Assembly: GCA_013397695.1 (NCBI GenBank)
Contig: VYZI01000129.1
Coordinates: 1,585,248-1,649,247, forward strand
DNA: 64,000 bases
Reading direction: 5' to 3'
Origin: Centropus unirufus
Lineage: Eukaryota > Chordata > Aves > Cuculiformes > Centropidae
Shown here: positions 39,546-52,146 of the stretch, one piece after another
How the letters are laid out: each line of letters begins with the position of its first letter
How positions within the stretch are numbered: the first letter of the stretch is position 1
Program-made: the position numbers and the translations under genes
Notes under the pieces: model-generated
The model's database searches: none
Told to the model about the DNA's origin: nothing
What the model saw: only the letters and a program-made list of their open reading frames with translations

Positions 39546-42500
39546 AGTGCAATTAGCAAAGCAGCAGGGGTTGGGAAGAAGTTGCATCAAAAAAATGAAA
39601 CATAGGATGTATTCGGAGCTGTGATTTGTTTTGGGAATTGAACTTTCTCATCCATGGTGCAGATACACAATTATATCATCAGTTGAAGCCTGCTGGGCTT
39701 TACCGGGCAACTTGATGAAGCAGCGAACAGAATGTATGCATGTAGTACACATACATACATATACAAAACTTGTATTGAAGAAGCCTGTTATTATCTTTTT
39801 CCATTTGCATTTATAGCTCTCTATCTGCATCTCCTGTTGCCATGGTAAGTTTCTCAAGCTGTATGTCTTTGATGAACAAGAAATAGACCTGTAAACACTG
39901 AGAAGGGCTTGAGATTCCTGTTAATGCCAAATGCATTTCCCGTAGCACCAAGCACAATAGGACTAGACCCTAAAAACCTACATATTTCTAAATGTTACTG
40001 AGCTGATAATTCTAGATGTAAGAGAAATTCTATTTTAGAACAGTTTTGGGATAATTTTAAACTAGAGTCGAGGTTTTATTCTACTTTGGAGTCTACTTAG
40101 CTTAATTAATGGAAATAAAACGTGGCTTTGTAATACGTAGTCAATCAAAAATAACTCTAAGAATATATCTCAGGATCTAATAAATGGATTTAACGTAAAA
40201 TCACTTTTACACCAGATTCTTCATCTGGACTTATTCAGATGTCTCATTTTTATTCACATCTTGCTCAGATAGAATACAGAACTCCAAAATAAGCTGTACA
40301 ACTTCAATCTGTCATGCTTCCACTTGTCTCATATATTTTGTAAATGTACCGTTGGCAGCACTGTTAATATTATCTACCATTAAAATCACCAGTACTTTCT
40401 ATAAAAGCAGTTTTCTCTTCAAAATTAACTTTTCCATGATAGGTATCTAAGGATTATCATGACAGTCTGAGGATTTTGACCAAAATGCTCAATATGTGTC
40501 ACAGTACCCTCTGCTACTGGTTTGTCACGCATGAGAGAGTAAGAATTGCTTTCCTTTGTAAGAGCATGAATCTATCCTGAGCAGTATCTGTTTTCCATCA
40601 AATCCAGAAGATGATGTTTGGGGTGTATGGAGGATGGGTCAGGGAAAACATGTAGAACGAGTAGATCCTCTACCTGTATTAGCAAATCAAATAACACTAG
40701 AGTGAGGCTGTCAGAGAGTTGTCTTCCCAGTGCTAGTATTTTTGACTCCACTGTCTTGCATAATATACAAATAGAGAGTTGTGGTAACATGTAAGGATAG
40801 TGTTCCCAAATAGGCTATTATCTGTAGAACCACTGGCATTCCCAGGTTCTGGGATCTGTGCAGTGAATTGGGTTACAATAAAAGCAGAGGGAGTTTCATG
40901 ACCAAACAGCTGAGTTTGACTAAAACAAAGGAATGGATTATATTCTCCTTCATCATCTTTACCAGCAGAGTTTTGTGGGAAGGGAGGCAAACTGCTCAAA
41001 GAAAAAGCCCACTAATGCAGTATTTCATGAGGTCTTACAGAAAATCCTGGGATCTGATTTTCATCAGAATTGTGTCATCATCAAGAGTTTTGCCTGACTA
41101 TGAAAAGCATTGTTTAAAGTTAGATATTTTTTTAAAAGATCAAGCCTTGGATTTCTCAGATTATATAATGGGGATTAATGGTTTATTTTAACTCAGAATT
41201 GTAATAATAAAAATCAGTTACACTGATGAGGTATTCATATACTATAGCCACAAGTGGCACAGAAAGCCAACCACTAAATTAATAATTTTATCAAGAAAAA
41301 ATAAAGGCTTTGAATAGAATTAAGCAAATTAATAAAGGAACAACACACTGAATAATGAGGATAAAAGAAATACTGATTAGCTGTTCTTTTTGTGCCTTAT
41401 CTTAAGCAGAAAAAAAATTTAACTCACCCATTGTAAAAACTACACCAAATGTATACATGAAAGGAGCTGAATTTGGCTTTTGCTGGGCCATAATTCCTAT
41501 ATATCTAAGTTCGGCGTACTTGGCTTGCTTTAACCATTTCTTTTCCAAGCCTAGTATTTATGCCTATCTAATACTTCCCACCATAGGAAAATGTTTCCCA
41601 TTTATAAAAGGCTTTATAGAGTTTGCCAATTGGGGACTTCTGCAGTTTGTAACAGGAACTTGCTTTTTGTAGGGGGAATTCTCCCAAGGGTCCCAGAAAT
41701 TATTTTTTGATGCTGTCATGAAATATCTGGGGTTTCTTTAGAATTTCATGAGACGGTCACAATGAGGACTTTTGCCACCTCAGTAAACTTGCTAGAATTT
41801 TTTTAAAATGTCTCTATTCCCCTACCCCACTAATCAGAATCTTTTATGTGAAGTTAACCTAGTGTAGCATTCAATACCTAGCTGCCACTACAGGTTACTA
41901 GGGTGCCTATGCATTCAATGGCATGGTCTTTGCTTACAGAACATAGTTCAGAGTACCTAAGCCAAGTACTCTTACAATACTGGCTGGAAGTATCATTTCT
42001 CTATGGGCTTGTTGAAGAGAGTAACTAAATGTATTAAAAAAAAACCCCTCCATCTTCAACCTAAATCTTCAAATTATCTCTCAATCCATAGATTTTAGTA
42101 AGAACTGATTTCAATTAGTCTCTCATAGACCTGATTATGTTAATATTATCAAGAAATGTAACACAACTCCAACCCAGCTTGTTCTCACAAGTTCTCGTTA
42201 TTATCCGTACCAGCACTTTGGAGTAATTTGCTTAGGATGAATGTAATTACGCTGCTGTATTATCTACATAAGGAGTGTTGGTGTTCATAAAGTTCACTGA
42301 CACAACATTCCCTTTTCGTTGCTTTGATAAAAACTTACTCTATGCATGCATGATAAAGCTTCATCTGAAGTAGGTGATTGCAGGTGGACAAAAGGCAGCA
42401 CTTCATTAATTTGTACCGTTATAAAAAGTAAAAATTTAAATGAGAAGGCTGAGCTAAAATTATGTCATCAAAGTCCCATACAGTAACTTTACAAAAAAGA

Positions 42501-44685
42501 TTAAGAAAGTAAAAAAAAAATTCAAAACTAGCAATGCAAGTATTGAGTTTGTTCATTTTCATCATTTTTGCATTGTTGAAGACCATAAGCAGATGATCAC
42601 ATACTCTTATATTCCACTTGTTTCTTGCAGGACACTGGAATGTGTCAGAACTGTGTAGCAAATTATGTTGTTAATTTTTGTAACTACTTTATCTCATAGC
42701 TTGCAGAATTTGGAAGGTAGTGTGTTCCCAGATTTTTCTGTCATCCAGACTAACCCTGTGTCACAGAGATGCTGTGTGAATATACATAAGTCATTTAAGC
42801 TAAAATATTAATGTGACAACTAATTTTGTGGTTTTCATTGAATATGTCTGCCCAACTTTGACTTGATTTCCAGATTTCTGAAGCCTTAGGCAAGTACTGT
42901 ACCTTTTGAACGGTGTTCAGAGGATTGAGAGTGTTCAACATCATTTGCAATAAATCAGTGAGATCTGAAGGACTGAGCCTCAGGTCGGGATTCTGCGCAG
43001 CCCTGAGTTCTGGATTGGCCTTTACTACCCTCTCTAGGATATGTCAGCACTCAGACTTAACAGTGATCTTCCAGTCTTTCAGGTGAGCTGTGGTATTTGT
43101 CTGTATGTTTTTAGTTCCTGTTAAGCATGAAGTAATTCAGCTTACCCCATTTTGCAAAAAATAGTATTATTTTAAACTAGTTCACCTTATGTCTGCCATT
43201 GAAAGAGAGCTCATCTACAAATACTTATGAGACATATTACTTTGATATAGAGAGTTTGATAATGTATTCAAGTTCTTATACTCACTTTCAGTGGTAAAGA
43301 AATATAATATTTAATCATCTTTCTCACAGAACCAGTGCAAAAGTAGTCAAACTGTATTCACGTAGTATGTTGAAAAAACAATATTTTTAAAAAATGCCTA
43401 ATATTTGGAGAAATAATCTCCCCTTAGGAGATTGAGATAGTTATGTTCAAACCAACTTTTGCACATGCTGGGGTTCTTTGTGCTTTTCTCCACTTGTTTA
43501 TCTAGAAGAATCTTTGTATCTTCATGAGCTGTTGTGAATATCTAGTTATTAAAGTTTATAAAATTCCATCACTGTACTATTGTTGCTACAGGTAATGGAC
43601 AATGAAAAGCTGTAAGAAAGTAAGTAATTCTAAAACAGCCGACATTTGGATGGAAAATAGTTAACAGGAAAGATTCATACCACTAGCGTTTAACACAGAC
43701 ACAGATATTGAATTCAACCTCCTATCCGGAATTAAATAGGTCTTATGGAGAGAAGGACAGCAAGGGGTCCTGTAATTATTGGCTATGTCCTCTTCTAAAG
43801 AACTTCATCTAATAATATTGAAAAGTATAAGTCATCATTTCCTAAGTCTTCCAAACTAAATACTTAGGTGGAAGTTGTCTTTTTTCGTCATAAGCTTATT
43901 TATAGCTGTATGTCAGATAAAAAATATTCTGTTATAGTTATTAGAAATGAGCTTGTTTCTTGAACACACAGCATGTGAAAGAAAAGATCATTCTCAGTCT
44001 TTGTTGATGGTAACTGTCAATGTCCAGAAGATTTAAGATAACTAGCAGAAGTAGTATCAATAGCTAATGTGGAGTTACTTTGCAGCTGCTCTGGCAGAAT
44101 ATACACAGTGACAGCACAAATATCTGCCCCAATCCTGAACACACCTCCACTTCCCATACCTCTGCTACAACCTTCCCTTTCAGACTTGAAGCTTATTCTC
44201 CTGCACTGTAGGACAGCATGAAGTCCTTTTACAGGACTCCCATTTCCTGTAATCACATGTTTACATGTTTAAAAGAGATGACACTCTTTTGCCCAATGCT
44301 ATTTTTGGCTTTGAAATTTGCACATGGTGATTAAATTTTCATCTATGCCTTGCTTTAGATTTAGAGCTTTTCTCTACAGAGAAAGAGCTAAAAGAATGTG
44401 GCCAAAAGCTATTCAAACCTAACATGTCTCTGAAATTGAGAAAAAAAAATAGTGTATTTTCAAGATTTCTCCTTGCTAGAGCTGGAAATAAACCTTCGGT
44501 CACAGTACTCACACTCCAGTTTTAAATAGGCTATCAGTGAGATAAAGAAATGGGTGAAAATGTGCACGTTTCTTAAGGTTTTACTTCCATTATAGTTAAG
44601 CATGTTAAAAATTTGTAAATAATAATCTCGGGTTCTTAGAAACATTTTTCACATTATATCAATGTGGAATAAGAAAACTGATGCC
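39546..44685. other. Intergenic, no gene recognised
   Basis: AT-rich unique sequence. The longest open frames (40868-41191 on +, 40733-40999 on -) overlap each other on opposite strands and have no recognisable domain. An acceptor/donor pair encloses 42874-43082 (see findings), but without an informative reading frame. Nothing else seen. Confidence 0.6.
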
Positions 44686-44825
44686 TTTGTTATTATTTTT
44701 GCTTTGCACATAGCAAATGAAAGGAGAAGGAGAAGCTGTTTGCTCTTTGTCACACAGAATGCTATTCATCAGAACCAAAATACCTTTACTTATAGCCCAA
44801 TCTCCTGAACATTGGACTATGCTTC
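44686..44825 (+). mobile_element. Possible MIR-like SINE relic
   Basis: Landmarks in the right order are ttgttattatttttgctttg, then an aaatgaaaggagaaggagaa block, then tttgtcacacagaatgct, and a cccaatctcctgaacattgg end. They correspond to the MIR order 'attatccccattttacagatgag', 'gaggcacagagagg', 'ggtcacacagc' and 'cccaggtctcctgac'. Divergence is high. Confidence 0.4.
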
Positions 44826-45135
44826 CTAAAATGCTTAAAAGTGAGACTTGAAAGTACGTGACCATTTTCACTCTTTGCCTAAAGAAAAATTATATAGTAT
44901 TCTGGGAAACTCGGAGTAGTGATTCCTTTTGCCTTGATATCTTCGAGTTTCAATAAGAGAAAAAGTGTTTCAAGAGGGTGGAAAGACCTACTTATATTTC
45001 TAAGTTTCCAGAAAACTGGAGGAAGAAGGGGAATTCTGATTTTTTCCCCATTGTGAGAAAGACATAACGTCACCGTAAAATACCAAGGTAGATCAACTCT
45101 GCAGATGACTTCATTTGCATTTTCTGACTTTCATG

Positions 45136-45170
45136 TTTTTCATCTGTGTATACCTTTTCATCTGTGTATT
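45136..45170. repeat. Short direct duplication, ttttcatctgtgtat x2
   Basis: The word ttttcatctgtgtat occurs twice with a three- to four-base spacer. It is a small tandem duplication in intergenic DNA. Confidence 0.65.
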
Positions 45171-48100
45171 TCACCTTAATAACTGAACTTAGAAGGAACA
45201 GAATATTAAATTTTAATTGTGAGAGATACTTAAATTAAAAACCATAGATTGCGTGTATCATATTATACATCATATCATAAAGTGAATTGTGTAGAGCTGA
45301 GGGAACAGAAGACATGACATATATGCTTTTCCTTGCAGCTCAAGATAAGCCTGATCTGTGCTCAATATACTTATGTGGAACAAGAGGTTGAAAAGTGGGA
45401 ATAAAGAAGCAATAGCCTGATGCGCAAGAGCTTTGCTGTGGTAGAACAGGCTATTCAAGGCCTTCTCTTTGAGCTCCCCATGTGCTGCATTCACACTGGA
45501 GTTTCTCAGAAGTTTTTATAACCTCTGCTGATTCTTTCCTCTGTTTGCTTTGTGATGAATTGCTTATTAAAGAAATCTAATGACTGGGATATGTTGCTGT
45601 ACTCATGCAATATAGTCTTGATCTATGAAAACAGATAAGCAAATAAGATAAAATGTATATGTGCATATAGGTATATGTGCATTCTAAAGGTAGGTATAAT
45701 TAAATGTTGGAGAATATTCAACCTAAATCTAATAGAAATAAGAAACTGTTGACCCTACTAGTAATAAATGCATTAAACTCTTAGTTAATCATAGGTCATA
45801 CGAGGTAAGTTCTTTAGCTACATCTGTTGCCACTCTGCAGCATGTAGGTTTACACACTCCTTATAACACTGATACAGAGAAAAATGTTTGGTTCGGGCTG
45901 AATCTAGTCTTTAAGCTGCATCCTGAACTATCTTTTGTCTCAAAGTTAATTATTTTTAGCTTTTATTGACCTGACCAAGTGACTCCACTCAGCTTTAGTT
46001 TCTGGTCAAATGCACTTCTTCCCCTCCATTTCTAAACTGACTGGCCAAAGAAGTTGTATTCTTCAGTCATGAAATGGATTTTTATTGCTGAGGTCCACAG
46101 TGCAGATCATTGGAAGTTACATAATAATGTGAAGGGACATATAATTGAAAGGCTGTCAGAAGATAAAAGCATATCAAGCTTCCCAGAGCATTCACATTGC
46201 AACTCATGAAGTCGGATGACATTGAAAGAACAATTCAGTGCTTAATGCATGCACCTCTGGTGGCTCTGCTTTTCCACAGCACAGGCTGTTGAAGTATCAA
46301 TCACAAAGTCTGTAGCATAGAATTTAGTACAGGAGTTTTTGATTAAAGAAGTGAGCCATTGCAGTTCACAGTAACTTACTTTCTAGCTCAACTTGCCTGC
46401 TGAGGACACAGTTCTTTGTCCTTGAGTAGGCAGGATTGCTCTCATCTAATTCTTCCCACTGGAGAAGAGAGGAAATAGAGTGTGGGTACATATGGAGCAA
46501 TGAACTAGTGAGTAACTGCAACACAGGCATGTATTATTATTGGATTTTTTTAAAAATGTCAAGCAATAATACATGAGAAATAAAAGTAAGCCTGTAATCA
46601 TCCTGAAATTCTTCTTAATGTGCAGTAACACCATAAAAGATGCCTGTATTTACTACAAAAAATAAAACTGTAGCATTACACTAATGAATTTCAAATCAGT
46701 TCAACTGCATAATTTTCAGGGAAGTGGTGCTTATGAAACACAAAATGAACTCCAGAATGTAAGGTTCATTGCTTCCTAATCAAAAGCAGTCAGCTTTAAA
46801 CACCAGCCAGTCAGGTGATAAGTTTGTCATTTCTCAGCTGTGCTCTTGCAGGGAAGTTGCCAAGAAAGCTTGACAGGCTTTAAAATTCACAGAGCATTTT
46901 TTTACCTGTTTCTGAACATCATGTTGATCTACAAAAACTCCTGGGAGGGTGGGAGGAAAGGCAGAGTAACAGCAGTTCTATTAAAATATATTTACAGCAA
47001 TGAATGTCAAGCAGAGTTTATGGTGTGAAAAAAACATGTAGCTTCTGAAAAGAAATGTTCATCACCCCTCAAGTCTGGTTCTTTCTTGAATCAGAAATTG
47101 TGGTTTTCTAATTGTGTCCAGCTATTTGGGGGAACTGAGGGGTGTCAATGATTAATTGCCTAGGTGTCAGAGAAATACAGACTTGTAATGCGTCATTAAA
47201 AGCAAGAGAACGGGGCTCTAGAATTAGAATTGGAAACTGGGAATGAATATATAACAGCTATATACAATAGCAGCACAAGCCAGAAATCATTCACTTTCAT
47301 AATTTAGAACTACGGCAGCTCTCCAGTGAAAATATACTTACAGTAGTTTTACACTGCCTTCTACAGGCTTAGTACAAAGGGGAGAGACAAAAATTAATAT
47401 GCACCGATGCCATAACAGAGAAACCTGTCTTTGAACTGTTCTTTCCTTTTAATCAGCATGAGCTCTGCTAAAAAGGGGAAAAAATTATGAGTGGGTGGAA
47501 AGCATCTAGACTGCTGAGGGAAAATCACTCTCAGGGGAATAACTTTGTAATTTGAGGAACATAGTCTGACCTTTATGCAACTTGGGATGAACAGGTTGTC
47601 TCTGTTTTAAGCCAGCATGAACAGCAATCACAAGACAACCAACCTAAAGTCACTCAACCATCTTTTCCATGTGAATGTCTAATTTGCCCTCCTTTGGCAA
47701 TTATACCATTGTCCAGGAAGAATCCTCTAATGCTGATTAATGTTTTCTATTTCACATCTTCAAATGTGGGACCTTTCATGTATTTTAGCAATTTTTGGTG
47801 TTGGTTGAAGTCCAATTAAGCTTCTGAGGTTCTTAAAAAGCTTCCTGGAGTTTATTTGTCTTTTAACTTTGGTTGTAAAAGTAACACCATAAACATTAAT
47901 TGAACAGCCATTAAGCAGTATGGTTGTTTGTTTTGGGTTGATAGAGGACATAAAGCTTCATACCCTGTGGTGGAAAACAATTAGATCTGATGATGAACAT
48001 GCTATTAAATATACCATTACCAGACTTCTATCAGTTTAACTTTAGAAAACAGCAAGCAGCTGTAGCCAAAGCATACACAAGTGATAGAAAGTCATATTTT

Positions 48101-48955
48101 AATTGTCATGTCATAGCCCGTTATAAATATTGTTGTTTCTAATGTTTTATGCTAATGACAGTGACTAATGGTACTCATTACCTCCATTCATTCTCATAAA
48201 AAGTTTCCTCATGAGAGGATGATCCTAACTAGGATGCAGTTTAAAATTAAACTATTTTCCTAAAATAGAGAACATAAAAACCATTTAAATATCCAGAGAT
48301 TTGCTGGCTAATTTATTTTGTTTTGAATGTATTTGACAACTACAGCTGTTGTTAATTGTGCCATGAGTTGAACAGATATTCCTTTTAGGAATTTTTTTGG
48401 CACACTAATATATGTAGACATGATGTAATGTCTTTGTATGGTCTCTGCAGAGTGGGATAAAAGATGGACGTCACAGTGGGATACCTGTGGACAGAAAAAA
48501 AAGGCTGATGCTGTCCCTGTAGAGCTTTAATATTAAGAACATCGAATTTCCTCATCCATTTCTTATTTCAGTTATGAATTCTGCTTATTTGACAGGTACA
48601 GAGTACTTCATTATGTGCAGGAACAGAAATGCTTAAATGGATGAAGCAGCTATTTACGTCTGATAGGAGCTAAGTGGGACATTAAATTAATGCCAAACAA
48701 GTGAGTACTCATTTTAGTTTTGTTATAAATGACTGCAGCATAGCAGTAATGTGTTGACTCTCATGTGCTGACAACTTCTATATTTCTTACAAACTTCCCT
48801 TAGAGCTCGATGTAGAAAGACAAATTCATGCTCTGCATGATGAAATTAGCAGCAGATGCATTAATAATTGAATAAGGATCTCTGGAGGCACAGCATAGTT
48901 CATCAGGAGAGTTGGTGAGTGGCTGGTTTTAACTAAAGGCTTTTGTCATACACAC

Positions 48956-48993
48956 TTATATATACATATATATACATATATGTATGTATACAT
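48956..48993. repeat. TA/CA-type microsatellite
   Basis: An alternating purine-pyrimidine run made of tatata, cata and tgta words in intergenic sequence. It is likely length-polymorphic. Confidence 0.8.
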
Positions 48994-49210
48994 GCTCTTA
49001 CATAAGCCCCAAGTTAGGAGCCAGTGCCGGTGTGTCACCTTTGGTCTCAAATCCCCTTCCTGCTTTTAGAAGAATCTTGCATGATTACATTTGGCAGGTC
49101 CATGATCAGACTGCCAACCATTAATCTGTGCTGTGTGCGGCCTTGCCCATTTCTCCTTCCTCTGTGACTGTTCCCGAATTCAACACAGTCCCTTCTGAAT
49201 TTGTCTCCAG

Positions 49211-49371
49211 ATGATTAGTGAAGAATGGATGATTGAAAGACTTTTACTGCATGCAAGACTCTTGACACAGACCACCTCATCTGGAGTTCCTATAGAGTTG
49301 GAACATTTTCTTGCCCAGCTACTATCAGAAAAACATCAAGATATGGTACTGCCATCTTCACTTTTATCCCT
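49211..49371 (+). other. Exon-like segment with open 54-codon frame (tentative)
   Basis: A 161-bp segment follows an acceptor-like tttgtctccag and ends at a strong donor (ATCCCT|gtaagc). A frame beginning with ATG at the first base is open throughout and would leave in phase 2. Unspliced, it stops at 49373-49375. The peptide begins MISEEWMIERLLLHARLL and includes PIELEHFLAQLL. It is amphipathic, leucine-rich and less biased than the surrounding chance frames. An in-frame stop lies four codons upstream of the ATG, inside the putative intron. I recognise no family. It could be an exon of an unknown transcript, a relic of a transposon protein, or chance. Confidence 0.2.
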
Positions 49372-49941
49372 GTAAGCAAAGTTGATATTTGATTGAACAG
49401 CAGTCATTGCAAATTCCCAGGACTGGAAAAGGAAGGAGCTCGTGTCTTTTGGACAGTAGAAAAGAAAACAAGACAATTACCAAAAAAAAAATCCCTCTAC
49501 TTTTAAAGAGACCATCAAGGCCATGATGCAATTCCTAATACTTAAATTGTGATCATTCCTCATAACAAGCAGTACTATCCTCAGAAGACACTGACAAAGC
49601 AGTGTGACATCTTATAGATCACAATACTATTGGGGTAAATTCTCATGGGTTTAAAATCAGCATTAATTGCACTAATGCCAAGAGAGTGATAGCAATTTGA
49701 ATACTCTGATAATTTGTCCCAGTTAGAAGAAAATTTAGCACACTGTTACTGGATTAACTCCACATAGTTTTCAGCTCTACTAACTGTCTGTGCAGACTTC
49801 AGTACTGATTTCAAGTTGCACGGGTTGAATTGACCTCTGTGTTGTGCGATCTTCCAGTCTGGAAGACAGAAAAATTTCAAATTATCTAGCAGTATATTTT
49901 CTGGAGTTTGATCAGCTTAAAGAAAGCTAATTCAAATCTTT

Positions 49942-49980
49942 TTCTTTTAAATATTAAGTATTCTTTTAAATATTAAGCAT
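49942..49980. repeat. Short direct duplication, tcttttaaatattaag x2
   Basis: Two near-identical copies of tcttttaaatattaag stand about 19-20 bp apart. This is simple sequence duplication with no apparent function. Confidence 0.65.
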
Positions 49981-51811
49981 TTTGAATAAGCTATAATATG
50001 ATTTAATAAAGTGATACTGTCTTTAAAATAATACTCATTAATATCAGTATGAGTTCCATTCCTTCTCTTTAGATGTGCAGCTCTTTATCCAATGACATTG
50101 GATATGGCTTTTATTCAGCAAAACTTTGGTATCAGTCTTGTCCAAATAAAAATAATGGATTTGAGATCTTTTAGTATAAGAAACATGTAAACAGTTTCTC
50201 TTGTCACTTGAAGTAGGAGATATATGTCCCAGAGATTCATATTTTAAAATGAAATAATGGGTCAAACTATTAGATACCCTGTAGTTCCATGCAAGTGGCT
50301 CAGCTGAGCAAACAACAGTACATTTTTTTTATCATTTTGAACCACAATGCAGATGTTAGAAATCAGAGAATTTTAGATGAAGGAGTAAACATGCTATAAG
50401 TATATCCTCGTTTCAGTATAATCTCTTGTTTTGAGTAGCTTGAAAGATAGATGTGGAAGTTAAATTGGATTTACATATATATTTTTGGTGGACAAAGGTA
50501 ACATTTCAGAACAATATTTTTCATTTGGTTAACACCTACATAATACATTTCATTGCCTTGAAAAAAAATATTACCATCATCCAAGTCTTTAAGACTAAAT
50601 ATATAAAGGTGCTGTACTACTGGATGAGAAGAATATACCTGAATTACATAGACCAAAAAGGAAAAAAGATAGGGACACGGGGGACAGAGATCACAAGTCA
50701 GTAACTATGGCTTTATGCTTCACATCCCTGTACAGTGAGTTTAATCCTAATAACTGCTTTGCATCCATTCTGCTATTCCCATGGAAGAGGATACTAAGTC
50801 TACTCCATGAATATTATGCAATCCAATAACTTGTATCTTTTGTTAACTTATGCAAGTCACGTCAGTGGTGCTACTGTTTATTCTTAACATCTGAAAAAAA
50901 TCTCCAGATTTTATAACTCAGGGCAGTTATCACTTGTTCAGAAGCAGAGATATTTCTAAAGCCTTCTAATGAATGAATAAACCAATGGCTTTTATCCAGG
51001 TTTTGCAGGTCACTGGATGTTCAAAACAGCAAAGCAAATTAAAAGAACCCTTTCTTTTTTGCTGTCACGGTAATTTTGCACTTGAGTATATGAGGATTTG
51101 CTAATATAAAAGCTGTTGAGGAAAATATGGAGTGCTTTTCTTCTAGCACTGCCTTGAAAAGTAGCAATAAATGTTGCATTTCAAATTACAGCTTTACTTG
51201 AAATGTGCCTTAATTTAAAAAAGAAAAAGCCATCTTGAACATCAGATTTTTATCCTCTAGGGACTTCCTGTCGGTAGTAACCCACTTAGAAGTAAAAAAG
51301 ATCATTTTCTGATTGCCAGTCCAGTAACCTCAGCCGGAAGATAAAGTGGCTACTCGTTGGGCTATGCCTTGTCACTAATACTGATGCTGTTGTAGGCCAG
51401 ACTTTTTCCCCTGTACATTCACAACCTCTGGTCTTCATACTTTTCCTCAGCAACCCCTTTATATCATCATCATTAATATTATCATTAATACTAATATTTC
51501 TCTTCTGCATTGCACAAGTAGTGTTCAGATGTGACATTGGAATAAGGTGCCCAGTCTCTTGGTACTCTGTTCATGTACTTGCATTGTTTTACAAAATTCC
51601 CTGAAGAATAAAGAGTACCCTAATGTAGATATGTGAAATTAAGGAAAATAAACCCCAACTACCTTTTTTACATTATTTCTGAACTCAAACAGCATTGTGG
51701 AGAAACTGCTGCACCTTTCATATGCACTCTGCTGAGCTTGAGGTTTAGGAATGACCAAAACAGTTGAAACAGTAAATTATTGAACCTAGAAATTGGAAGG
51801 AATATCAATTC

Positions 51812-52146
51812 TCTACAACAGCCTGAATATAGGTTATGGTGAGGTGTGTATCCATCTCCTTTCCCAAGAAGAAAGTGATACAATGAGAAGAAATGGCCTG
51901 AGGTTGCAGCAGTGGAGATTTATATTGCATATTAAGAAAAAAATCTTCACCAAAAAGGTTATCAAGCTCTGGAACAGTCTGCCCAGGAAAGTGGCAAAGT
52001 TGCCATCCCTGGAGGTATTTAAAAGACATGTAGATGTGGTCCTTGCTTAGAGACATGGTTTACTGGTGAGCTTGGCAGTGTTATATTTATGATTGGAATC
52101 AATGATCTTAAAGGCCTTTTCCAACGTAAATGATTCTGTGATTCTT
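51812..52146 (+). mobile_element. CR1 LINE 3' end, sense
   Basis: A 5'-truncated CR1 copy holding only the end of ORF2 and the 3' tail. One frame (inside 51793-52050) stays open across the whole ORF2 remnant and reads, in pieces, GEVCIHLLSQE, RRNGLRLQQWRF, KKIFTKKVIKLWNSLPRKV, then LPSLEVFKRHVDVVLA. This is the family's conserved C-terminus. Then follow the 3' region with aatcaatgatcttaaaggcc and the tail motif atgattctgtgattctt at about 52130-52146. No flanking target-site duplication was identified. Confidence 0.88.

Larger units (their letters stand above)
44826..51811. other. Intergenic, no established gene
   Basis: AT-rich unique sequence with short duplications (45136-45170, 49942-49980), a TA/CA microsatellite at 48956-48993 and an exon-like segment at 49211-49371, listed separately. 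Open frames at 46446-46634 (-), 46840-47028, 47760-47951 (-), 50044-50265 (-) and 50453-50704 are typical of chance frames in AT-rich DNA. Confidence 0.6.
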
